40,572 nucleotides of DNA from Ignavibacteria bacterium. Lineage in GTDB: Bacteria > Bacteroidota > Ignavibacteria > Kapaibacteriales > UBA4661. The notes under the pieces were generated by a model that was given only the letters and a program-made list of their open reading frames with translations, did no database searches and was not told the origin of the DNA. This document shows positions 33,782 through 40,572 of the stretch, piece by piece (within the stretch, counting starts at the first letter, position 1; each line of letters begins with the position of its first letter). The stretch covers positions 1-40,572 of the forward strand of contig JACVZY010000022.1 in NCBI GenBank assembly GCA_014654705.1, read 5' to 3'. The position numbers and the translations under genes are program-made.

Positions 33782-34477
33782 ATGGCAAAAAACATTAAAA
33801 GCCTTCAACGCCGCGAACGCGAACGCGAAGAACTGCGCGAGCAGATTTTAAGCGCTGCCATGAATATCTTGGTGAGCGAAGGGTACGAAGCAGTTACGAT
33901 TCGCCGTCTGGCAAATGAAATCGAATACACTCCCGGCGCGCTCTATTCTTACTTTAAGGACAAAGATGAAATCGTCTTTGCATTGGTGGTGCGAGCAGCG
34001 CAGCATCTGAATAAAGTTTTTCAAGCACAGGAATCGCTTCCCAATCCTTTGGAACGCCTCTGGGCAATCGGGCGAGCATACCTTAAATTTGCGATGGAGC
34101 ACCAAGAATACTACGATTTACTCTTTATTATGAGTACGCCGATTCAAAAAATATCAGAAGCTGAATTTTCCGAAGGTTATACGGCATTTATTATTCTTCG
34201 CCAAACCGTTGGTGAATGTATGGAACATGGCTATTTACCTCGTGCTGACGCAGATGTGGCGGCATTTGCGCTGTGGTCGTTTGTGCATGGAAGCGTCTCC
34301 TTAATGATTCGGAAGCGTCTGGCGATTATCCCAGAAGAAAAATATCAAGATTTGCTGCATGGGGCGTATAATTTTTTGATGAGTTCTATGATGCCCAGAC
34401 ACCATGAACAGCCTGATGCAACACTACCCAAACCTTTCCCAAAACTCAAAGATTTGCAAAAGTCAAAGAAAAAATAA
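33782..34477 (+). CDS. TetR/AcrR-family transcriptional regulator
   Basis: DNA-binding repressor of 231 aa. The N-terminal helix-turn-helix spans about residues 20-65: QILSAAMNILVSEGYEAVTI, RRLANEIEYTPGALYSYFKDK. The long C-terminal ligand domain (LLFIMSTPIQKISE, WSFVHGSVSLMIRKRL) resembles the TetR_C/WHG type, and the tail is Lys-rich. It lies between the 7-TM gene and the SDR gene in a cluster with an acyl-CoA ligase, so its effector may be an acyl-CoA or fatty acid (inference). The palindromes at 32873 and 34557 are its probable targets, which would make it autoregulated. Confidence 0.9.
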   Translation: MAKNIKSLQRREREREELREQILSAAMNILVSEGYEAVTIRRLANEIEYTPGALYSYFKDKDEIVFALVVRAAQHLNKVFQAQESLPNPLERLWAIGRAYLKFAMEHQEYYDLLFIMSTPIQKISEAEFSEGYTAFIILRQTVGECMEHGYLPRADADVAAFALWSFVHGSVSLMIRKRLAIIPEEKYQDLLHGAYNFLMSSMMPRHHEQPDATLPKPFPKLKDLQKSKKK

Positions 34478-34556
34478 CTACGAAGCCTATTCTGCCCATC
34501 TTACGGTTTCCAAATCGTAGAACGGATTGAATATAAAAATTTGCTTTGTTAAATTC

Positions 34557-34569
34557 TAAACATTGTTCA
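34557..34569. promoter_or_regulatory. Second predicted TetR-family operator, before the SDR gene
   Basis: TAAAC-ATT-GTTCA, one mismatch from a perfect palindrome, shares ACATTGTTCAA with the site at 32873, and both are followed by an A-rich run. It lies about 40 bp before the SDR start codon. Confidence 0.55.
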
Positions 34570-34610
34570 ACAAAAAATCATCATTCATTTTACTTTTTAT
34601 TACGAATGTC

Positions 34611-35426
34611 ATGCACCTTTCCACCGCAGAACAACAACGCCTGAAGAGCCGCTATGGTTCATGGGCGCTCATTACCGGTGCCTCATCGGGTATCGGCAAA
34701 GAACTTGCTGAACGCATTGCCGAAGCAGGTTTGAACGTACTTATTGTCGCACGCAGAAAAGCGTTGCTGGAAGAACTCGCCGCCAAGCTGCGCACACAGT
34801 ACCGCGTAGAAGTGCTGGTCGTGGAAGCAGATTTGGGAATGCCCGAAGGCATCCAACACGTCTTGCAAAGTGCACAAGCGCTTGATGTGGGCTTGCTTGT
34901 CTCATCGGCGGGGTTTGGCACGTCGGGTTTGTTTACCGAGTCCTCGCTTGAGGAGGAACACGCAATGCTACGAGTAAACTGCGCTTCGTTGCTGCATTTC
35001 ACGTACCATTACAGCAAGATTTTTCAGGCGCGAAAAAGGGGCGGTATTATTTTGCTGAGTTCAATGGTTGCGTTTCAGGGGGTGCCGTATTCTGCGCATT
35101 ATGCCGCTACCAAAGCATATGTGCAGTCACTGGCAGAGGCACTTAACCTTGAATTAAAGCCATTTGGCGTAGATGTTCTTGCTGCTGCCCCAGGACCGGT
35201 CGAAACAGGTTTTAGCGAAGTGGCAAATATGAAAATGAGCATGGCGCTTACGCCGAAAGATGTCGGAGTACCGATACTGCAAGCCTTAGGGCGAAAAACA
35301 ACGGTATTTCCGGGCTTCCTGACGAAGTTGCTGGTGTACTCGCTCCGCACTGCGCCTCGCACACTCAAAGTGCGTATTATGCAAATGGTCATGGGCGGTA
35401 TGACAGAACATCAGAGAAAGGGATAA
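34611..35426 (+). CDS. Short-chain dehydrogenase/reductase
   Basis: NAD(P)-dependent SDR of 271 aa. The classical cofactor motif TGASSGIG is at residues 22-29, with ARRKALL after the second strand suggesting NADPH preference. SSAGFGTSG stands where NNAG is usual, SSMVAFQGVPYSAHYAATK gives the catalytic Ser, and Tyr164 and Lys168 complete YxxxK. PGPVETGFSEVAN closes the substrate loop. It resembles the DltE/YqjQ-like group acting on lipids or ketones. ATG 34611 is used because the earlier in-frame start (34563) would run through the operator. Its neighbours (TetR regulator and acyl-CoA ligase) suggest a role in lipid metabolism. Confidence 0.9.
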   Translation: MHLSTAEQQRLKSRYGSWALITGASSGIGKELAERIAEAGLNVLIVARRKALLEELAAKLRTQYRVEVLVVEADLGMPEGIQHVLQSAQALDVGLLVSSAGFGTSGLFTESSLEEEHAMLRVNCASLLHFTYHYSKIFQARKRGGIILLSSMVAFQGVPYSAHYAATKAYVQSLAEALNLELKPFGVDVLAAAPGPVETGFSEVANMKMSMALTPKDVGVPILQALGRKTTVFPGFLTKLLVYSLRTAPRTLKVRIMQMVMGGMTEHQRKG

Positions 35427-35569
35427 TTGCCAATGATATTTTGTTGCGACTGGCGGGGTAATGCTCTGACATGGTTACAATAACAACCGTAGTGCGCAAA
35501 GTACCGTGCAACAACAGAACCTTCCCACACGTGGCGAAGCAGTATAAGCGTGAGTGCTCTGCAACAAAA

Positions 35570-35629
35570 CGGAAGTTCGCAATAAATACTACCTTTGCCT
35601 TGGATTCCGAACTTCCGCTCGGACTCCAA
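35570..35629 (+). promoter_or_regulatory. Two mutually exclusive hairpins in the leader of the acyl-CoA ligase gene
   Basis: CGGAAGTTCG (35570-35579) pairs perfectly with CGAACTTCCG (35608-35617). That right arm overlaps TTGGATTCCGA (35600-35610), which pairs with TCGGACTCCAA (35619-35629) with one mismatch. The two stems cannot form together. The rest of the 384-bp gap 35427-35810 holds no recognisable gene and no clear promoter. Confidence 0.4.
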
Positions 35630-35810
35630 AAGAGTATCTCTGCGAAAGTCCTAACAATTTTTCCGCAGAAACCGCACAAATATTCAGAAATATTGCGCAG
35701 ATTTTGTATCTTCCGGCTTCAGGACAGTAATGATTGTGTGATTCATTGTGTGCGAGGAAATCCCCCCGACTCACTCATTTGCTTTTTTTCATCCCTTCCA
35801 TTCAAACGCT

Positions 35811-37490
35811 ATGGCACAGCAAACCACTATCGGCACCGAAAAACTTTGGCTCAAATCTTACCCAAAGGGCATTTCGGCGGACATTAACGCCGACCACTAC
35901 TCTTCTCTTTTGGAGTTTTTCGACGAGTGCGTCAGAAAATTCGCAGATAAGCCCGCATATGAAAACTTAGGCGTAGTGCTGAGTTTCAACGATATTGACC
36001 GTCTGGCGGGTAATTTTGCTGCGTTCTTGCAGCACAAAGGCTTAAAAAAAGGCGATCGCATTGCGGTACAGATGCCAAATCTACTGCAATACCCGATAGT
36101 AACCTTTGGCGCATTGAAGGCGGGATTGACCGTAGTGAATATGAACCCGCTTTACACGCCCAAAGAGATGAAGCATCAAATCAACGATGCTGGTGCAATC
36201 GCCATTGTGATTGTGGCTAATTTTGCTTCCAATCTACAAAGCATTTTCGATGAAACACCGCTTGAAACGGTTATTGTAACGGAAATTGCTGATATGGTAC
36301 CCGGTGTGAAGGGCTGGCTGATGAACAAAGCTATCAAACACGTCAAAAAAATGGTACCGCCCTTTAGCCTCCCGAAAGCAATTCGCTTTAATGATGCTCT
36401 TAGCGAAGGAAAAAAGCGGAGTTATACCACACCATCGGTCAAAAACACCGACACAGCTTTTCTGCAATACACCGGTGGAACGACTGGTGTTTCCAAGGGT
36501 GCTGCACTGTCGCACCGCAATATCTTGGCAAATATGGAGCAGCTCATTGCATGGACGGGTTCCTCCATTAGGGAGGGCGAAGAAATAGGTATTACTGCTC
36601 TGCCGCTCTATCACATATTTGCACTTACCTTCAATTGTTTCGGTTACTTACGCTATGGCGCGAGAAACGTGCTCATCACCAATCCACGCGATATGCCTGG
36701 CTTTGTTGCCGAACTGAAAAAACACCGATTCTCCGTCATCAGTGGTGTCAATACGCTTTTTAATGGTTTGCTGAACCAGCCTGATTTCAAAACAGTTGAT
36801 TTTTCTAACCTCAAAGTATCGCTTGCCGGCGGAATGGCAGTACAAGACATTGTGGCGGAAAAATGGGAGGAAACTACCGGATGTGTGCTCATCGAAGCGT
36901 ATGGACTAACCGAGACTTCACCGGGACTAACGACTAATCCCATGGATGGTACGCATCGCAGGGGCACAATTGGTTTGCCACTGCCGGGCACGAACATTCG
37001 GATTGTGGACGACAACGGCGTGGATGTGCCTGTGGGTGAGCGCGGCGAAATCTGGGCTGCGGGACCACAAATCATGCTCGGCTATTGGCAACATCCCGAA
37101 GAAACCGCCAACGTTATGAGCGGCGAATGGTTCAAGACCGGCGATATTGCGACAATGAGTGAAGACGGTTTTATCAAAATTGTGGATAGAAAAAAGGAAA
37201 TGATTTTGGTATCAGGCTTCAACGTCTATCCCAACGAAGTAGAAAACGCTATTGCGGCACACCCGAAAGTCTTGGAAGTAGGCGTTATCGGCGTTCCTGA
37301 CGAAAAATCGCACGAAGCTGTCAAAGCGTGCGTCGTCAAAAAAGACCACAGCTTGACCGAAGAAGAAGTCAAAGCATGGTGCCGCGACCACCTGACCAGC
37401 TACAAAGTGCCGAAATACGTGGAGTTCCGGCATGAATTGCCAAAATCGAATGTGGGGAAAATCCTACGACGATTGCTGAAAGAGGAATAA
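35811..37490 (+). CDS. fadD: Long-chain fatty acid-CoA ligase
   Basis: Adenylate-forming enzyme that activates fatty acids to acyl-CoA with ATP. The 559-aa product is the E. coli FadD length. Motifs in order: YTGGTTGVSKGAALSH (P-loop, about residue 220), ALPLYHIFAL, EAYGLTETSPG, GEIWAAGPQIMLGYW, KTGD, DRKKEMILVSGFNVYPNEVE (FACS signature), and PKSNVGKILRRLL, in which the Lys near residue 550 completes adenylation. The ATG at 35811 (MAQQTTIGTEKLW) is preferred; 35748 in the same frame adds 21 residues without family resemblance. Strong terminator downstream. Probably acts with the SDR and the TetR-controlled genes in fatty acid use. Confidence 0.95.
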   Translation: MAQQTTIGTEKLWLKSYPKGISADINADHYSSLLEFFDECVRKFADKPAYENLGVVLSFNDIDRLAGNFAAFLQHKGLKKGDRIAVQMPNLLQYPIVTFGALKAGLTVVNMNPLYTPKEMKHQINDAGAIAIVIVANFASNLQSIFDETPLETVIVTEIADMVPGVKGWLMNKAIKHVKKMVPPFSLPKAIRFNDALSEGKKRSYTTPSVKNTDTAFLQYTGGTTGVSKGAALSHRNILANMEQLIAWTGSSIREGEEIGITALPLYHIFALTFNCFGYLRYGARNVLITNPRDMPGFVAELKKHRFSVISGVNTLFNGLLNQPDFKTVDFSNLKVSLAGGMAVQDIVAEKWEETTGCVLIEAYGLTETSPGLTTNPMDGTHRRGTIGLPLPGTNIRIVDDNGVDVPVGERGEIWAAGPQIMLGYWQHPEETANVMSGEWFKTGDIATMSEDGFIKIVDRKKEMILVSGFNVYPNEVENAIAAHPKVLEVGVIGVPDEKSHEAVKACVVKKDHSLTEEEVKAWCRDHLTSYKVPKYVEFRHELPKSNVGKILRRLLKEE

Positions 37491-37513
37491 GATGTTTTAA
37501 GCATGACAAATAC

Positions 37514-37555
37514 AAAACAGACGGAGGGAAAAAGCCCTTCCGTCTGTTTTTTTTT
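37514..37555 (+). terminator. Strong rho-independent terminator after fadD
   Basis: AAACAGACGGA (37515-37525) pairs with TCCGTCTGTTT (37539-37549), with additional GG/CC pairs inside, followed by a run of nine Ts. Confidence 0.92.
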
Positions 37556-37733
37556 GCATCCAAGACCTCTTGGAACCTTGCCTTCCAGGGCGTATTGATT
37601 GAATACTTGTTTCGATATTGTATTTTTTTTGAAATTCGATGCAACTTTTTCCCACGATACGGAACATACTACTAGAACAAGACGCAAACAAGTAATCGTG
37701 ATAGGACAACTGCAACAGATATTCCGACAGAAA

Positions 37734-38396
37734 ATGACCAAGACCGAATTGGCATCAATACCAGTGAGCATCGGCTTCAATAGAATACTTGAGGAGCAGC
37801 CTTTACTTCAAGTATCCGCAAAGCAAAGCCAGATGCGAGAGTATTCCACCGAGTTTTCGGAATACGAAGCAGAGCGCAACGCAGAATTTCTAGCTCTCTT
37901 GGAATCGGCAGAACCGTCTCTTTCGCGGTTTACGCGTGCCATGACCCGCGACCGCGAGTCCGCACGCGACCTCGCTGCCGAAACGATACTCATTGCTCTG
38001 GAAAAATTTCACACTCTTCAGAATAAAAAAGCCTTTTTGTCTTTTTTGCTGACCATCGCCAGCCGCTTACACAAAAAAAAGCAATGGCGTTTGCGCTTTT
38101 GGAACAGCTACAATGAAAATTCGGCACTAGAAAAAGCGGATGCAGGTTCGCAACCGGACATATCGGCAGACGTTACCATACTCTACCAAGCGCTTGCACG
38201 CTTAAGCGCGGCGCAACGCGAAGCAATCGTACTTTTTGAGATTAATGGCTTGTCCCTTGAGGAGATTCAGACAATTCAAGGTGGCTCACTGTCCGGCATC
38301 AAATCTCGCGTTGCACGAGCACGTCAAAAATTAGCACAGATATTAGGCGTGAAACCGATAGCGAATGTCACAACCCCGGCAGAAGACACCCAATAA
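37734..38396 (+). CDS. ECF-type RNA polymerase sigma factor
   Basis: Sigma-70 family ECF factor, 220 aa from this start. Region 2 covers FTRAMTRDRESARDLAAETILIALEKFHTL and SFLLTIASRLHKKKQW. Region 4 is LARLSAAQREAIVLFEINGLS, LEEIQTIQGGSLSGIKSRVARARQKL. No strong ribosome site marks the start; ATG 37833 (MREYSTEF, 187 aa) is equally plausible and closer to normal ECF length, while the frame is open back to 37599. It is followed after 80 bp by a gene for a single-pass membrane protein with a short cytoplasmic head, the usual layout of a sigma/anti-sigma pair. Confidence 0.85.
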   Translation: MTKTELASIPVSIGFNRILEEQPLLQVSAKQSQMREYSTEFSEYEAERNAEFLALLESAEPSLSRFTRAMTRDRESARDLAAETILIALEKFHTLQNKKAFLSFLLTIASRLHKKKQWRLRFWNSYNENSALEKADAGSQPDISADVTILYQALARLSAAQREAIVLFEINGLSLEEIQTIQGGSLSGIKSRVARARQKLAQILGVKPIANVTTPAEDTQ

Positions 38397-38476
38397 GTCA
38401 ACTCAAGGCACAACATATTTTTGATATTTTTTTTGCCGTATTTTTTTGTGCGGCACTCTACTTGAAACTTCCAACG

Positions 38477-39988
38477 ATGAACACTCAGTTTTCACACAAC
38501 GACCCGGGAAACGACCCCCACAACGGCGAAGAATCTCGTTCCTCATTGAGCGAGCCACAAAAGCGTTTGGAGGAATATTTTCAGGCGGCACGAACAGAAA
38601 ACGTTCCGCTCTTCACAAAGCACGATATGCAGGATATGGTACGCCATGCCACCGTACACACCAGACCGCGCTTTTTTCGCCACCTCCACAGTACCATACA
38701 GTATGCACCATTTCTTGCAATGGCTCTTGTGGGCACTTTTTGTGTCGCAATAGGATTCGGAATTGCACATCTGCCAAACTATCTCCAAAAGCGCACTCCT
38801 GAAGCGCAAGCAGCTCCCAACAACACGGCACAGAATGAGGGTAGCAACGACGTGGCACAGCACGCGCCCAGTATGGAACCATCGTTAGCCAAGCATCCTT
38901 CCAAGCCGGAGTTTGACCGTTTACCCGCAGCTAATAGACGACAAAGTAAGAATGATACTGCTTCTGTGCAAAGCGCGAAGGAGGCAGAGACTCTCTTTCC
39001 GGTGTTTGCGGGCTTACCGCCTAATCGAACAACACGCTTGCAATCAATTCATTTTTTGGAATTGGGTGCAGAAGAACTATCGCGGCTCGGCGTAACAATT
39101 TCCGGCAAAAGCACAGTAGAGATTATGCGGCGATTACCGCTCAAGGACAGCTCTAAGTCGGCTCTAGTTGCCTCATGGACTGTTCGCGCCGAATCACTGC
39201 GCCCGTCTGTGCTTTTGTCTCATAACGATGAGCAAAAAAATGCGCCGATTCTTCTTCCGGCAGAGTCTCTTCAACGCAATGCTGTGGCTAGTATTCGCCC
39301 ATATATCCTCACCGATACACTTGGGCGGACGCTCTCGGTCTTACCAGCTGCGGAGTCTCTGTCGGAATCTGCACAACAGCAATGGCAGTTATTGTTTCGA
39401 GGGTATGATTCGCGGGCAAAAAATGATACCGCCGTTACGCTCCTTGCCATTCGGCTGCAATCTGCTCCCGGATTTCATTCGGCAGAACTGCACAATATCG
39501 TGTTCTGGTATCGCGCCACGCCTGCACTTATCGAACTTTTGCCGGCACGACTACAAGAGCAGATGTACAGCGAATTGCGCGTCGGCGCGTTATCTCAACG
39601 CTTAACAAATCAACGCAGCAAAGATTCCTATGCAGAGTATTCCGGCGAAAAATCATATTCCACTCAAACACAACCGCCGTCTGCATACTATCTAGCACAA
39701 ACACAAACTCTTGTTCCTAACGTACTGACGCTTGGCTCGTCTATACAGCGCACAAAGACCGGCAGCCCTCTGCGAGTCTCATTTTCTCTTTACGAATCCC
39801 GTTCTCTTCGCATTACCCTGCACACCATATCCGGCTCGCTTGTGCAAGAACTCGCCTCACTGCCCGCAGCGCTCGGACAGCACACAGTACATCTTGCACT
39901 ACGCGCTGCTCCGTCGTCGGGTATGTACTTACTCGTCTTTCGTACCGAATACAATGAAACTGCCCTTCAATACTTATTTGTTGACTAA
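38477..39988 (+). CDS. Putative membrane anti-sigma factor with C-terminal T9SS-like domain
   Basis: A 503-aa protein with a cytoplasmic head of about 76 residues (PQKRLEEYFQAART; TKHDMQDMVRHA), one membrane helix at about 77-99 and a large extracytoplasmic part. The linker (about 105-160) is Ala/Asn/Ser-rich. The last 85 residues, PLRVSFSLYESRSLRITLHT to SSGMYLLVFRTEYN, have the pattern of a T9SS type A/FlgD-like Ig sorting domain. No catalytic motif is seen. Position after the ECF gene and the head-helix-periplasm layout suggest an anti-sigma factor sensing the envelope. It has no cleavable signal peptide, so a sorting domain here is odd. Start ATG 38477 is preferred over TTG 38462. Confidence 0.65.
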   Translation: MNTQFSHNDPGNDPHNGEESRSSLSEPQKRLEEYFQAARTENVPLFTKHDMQDMVRHATVHTRPRFFRHLHSTIQYAPFLAMALVGTFCVAIGFGIAHLPNYLQKRTPEAQAAPNNTAQNEGSNDVAQHAPSMEPSLAKHPSKPEFDRLPAANRRQSKNDTASVQSAKEAETLFPVFAGLPPNRTTRLQSIHFLELGAEELSRLGVTISGKSTVEIMRRLPLKDSSKSALVASWTVRAESLRPSVLLSHNDEQKNAPILLPAESLQRNAVASIRPYILTDTLGRTLSVLPAAESLSESAQQQWQLLFRGYDSRAKNDTAVTLLAIRLQSAPGFHSAELHNIVFWYRATPALIELLPARLQEQMYSELRVGALSQRLTNQRSKDSYAEYSGEKSYSTQTQPPSAYYLAQTQTLVPNVLTLGSSIQRTKTGSPLRVSFSLYESRSLRITLHTISGSLVQELASLPAALGQHTVHLALRAAPSSGMYLLVFRTEYNETALQYLFVD

Positions 39989-40064
39989 TGCTAATGCTCA
40001 TTCTCATTTCGCCGTAAAATCAAGCACCAACGCCATGTAGTTCCTAAGGAGAAACCTTAAAAAT

Positions 40065-40108
40065 GTATAGACTCTTTGTCTGCAAACCCGCGTAGTCTTC
40101 ATCTATAC
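40065..40108 (+). other. Leader hairpin upstream of the repeat protein
   Basis: GTATAGA (40065-40071) pairs with TCTATAC (40102-40108), with ACT/AGT inside. It sits about 200 bp before the next start codon, in a 324-bp gap (39989-40312) that has no other gene. Near the start the gap also has GGAGGAATACTCCTTTTT, either a small hairpin or a ribosome-site-like run. Confidence 0.35.
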
Positions 40109-40312
40109 GTTCTCCCGATACATTTTCTCACAGCACATTCTTGTCCAAGTCTGTTCGCTTCCTTTTTGGAAGCCCTTACAGGCTTGCGCACGCTCTTTGT
40201 GTCTTTTTGACAAAAGGTAGCGCTTGGAGATTCTTCACAAACACATTCGCAACAAACAGCTTGGAGGAATACTCCTTTTTATTTTCACCATTTATTCTTA
40301 CGAGGTTTTATT

Positions 40313-40572
40313 ATGAATCGCATTTTTGCATCCACCGCATTAGCACTTTTCTTGCTTGTCAGCGCACCAGTATTGGCTTCATCTGGGCAAACGAGTCGCT
40401 TGCTTGCGCTCCCCGATGTGCATTTCCTGCAAAGTACGACCGATAAGCCTAGCACAAAAGGCTCTTTCTCGCTTGCGCTACCCGATGTGCATTTCCTGCA
40501 AAGTACGACCGATAAGCCTAGCACAAAAGGCTCTTTCTCGCTTGCGCTACCCGATGTGCATTTCCTGCAAAG
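40313..40572 (+). CDS. Secreted protein of tandem 23-aa repeats (partial, runs off the window)
   Basis: The first 86 residues of an incomplete gene. A clear signal peptide (MNRIFASTALALFLLVSAPVLA, cleavage near VLA-SS) is followed by a short SGQTSR link and then identical 23-residue units: LALPDVHFLQS, TTDKPSTKGSFS. Each unit has a hydrophobic half (LALPDVHFLQ) and a polar Thr/Ser/Lys half. ATG 40313 has AGG about six bases upstream. No family is recognised. It could be a structural or adhesive fibre, a surface protein varying in repeat number, or a precursor cut into peptides. The end and any C-terminal sorting domain lie outside the window. Confidence 0.8.
   Translation, partial: MNRIFASTALALFLLVSAPVLASSGQTSRLLALPDVHFLQSTTDKPSTKGSFSLALPDVHFLQSTTDKPSTKGSFSLALPDVHFLQ
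40402..40572 (+). repeat. In-frame 69-bp tandem repeat
   Basis: Units start at 40402, 40471 and 40540 (partial). The first two differ at one base (CTCCCC against CTACCC) and encode identical 23-aa units. There are no spacers, and the frame stays open throughout. Confidence 0.95.

Noticed and set aside
35389-35679. 96-aa minus-strand ORF between the SDR and fadD genes
   Set aside because: It overlaps the end of the SDR gene, has no family resemblance and covers the paired hairpins.
40285-40524. Minus-strand ORF with internal repeats opposite the repeat protein
   Set aside because: It is the shadow of the 69-bp repeat. The plus frame has a signal peptide and ribosome site, while the minus frame has neither.
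40402-40572. CRISPR-like array
   Set aside because: Units are contiguous with no spacers and stay in one coding frame, so this is a protein repeat.

Overview
The window suggests a Bacteroidota/Chlorobiota-group (FCB) bacterium, perhaps near Ignavibacteria or Kapabacteria. The signs are a type IX secretion (T9SS) C-terminal sorting domain, a Bacteroidota-type succinate dehydrogenase cytochrome b, propeller-Y_Y_Y histidine kinases, a weak Shine-Dalgarno at many genes, and one good TTTG-N20-TAnnTTTG promoter. GC content looks mid-40s per cent by eye. This placement is inference; there is no rRNA here. I see no tRNA, rRNA, CRISPR array, intact insertion sequence or prophage.

Layout. 1-3.8 kb (minus): housekeeping genes tadA, rsmI and tmk, with a lipoprotein S41 protease upstream behind a clear terminator. 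4-10 kb (minus): a decayed T9SS cargo gene, a membrane SpoIIE/RsbU-type phosphatase, a solitary PhnD-like binding protein and a DUF2911-TPR protein. 10.2-12.9 kb: two adjacent cytochrome-b-like membrane proteins, divergent from an acyltransferase-3 protein. 13-17 kb (minus): an ECF41-like sigma factor with a creatininase-family enzyme, a 526-aa helical protein of unknown function and a small membrane protein. 17.1-20.5 kb (plus): trhO, then DUF1569, a 53-aa membrane microprotein and a sodium:solute symporter. 20.5-24.8 kb (minus): a PHA-system-like protein, an AT-rich gap, and an exported molybdo-hydroxylase operon (iorA-like, RidA, iorB-like). 24.9-32.4 kb (minus): two large sensor histidine kinases flanking a PaaI-type thioesterase. 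32.6-37.5 kb (plus): a Uma2 remnant, then a lipid cluster (7-TM protein, TetR regulator, SDR, acyl-CoA ligase). 37.7-40 kb (plus): an ECF sigma factor and its probable membrane anti-sigma partner. From 40.3 kb a secreted protein made of near-identical 23-aa repeats runs off the end.

How genes work together. The TetR-family regulator probably controls the lipid cluster through a TGAACATTGTTCA-type operator found before the 7-TM gene and, with one mismatch, before the SDR. The ECF pair probably senses something in the envelope. The iorA-ridA-iorB operon couples an extracytoplasmic oxidation to imine clean-up (inference). The genome also carries several families of short palindromic intergenic repeats. 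One of them appears to have landed in frame inside the ATPase domain of a histidine kinase.
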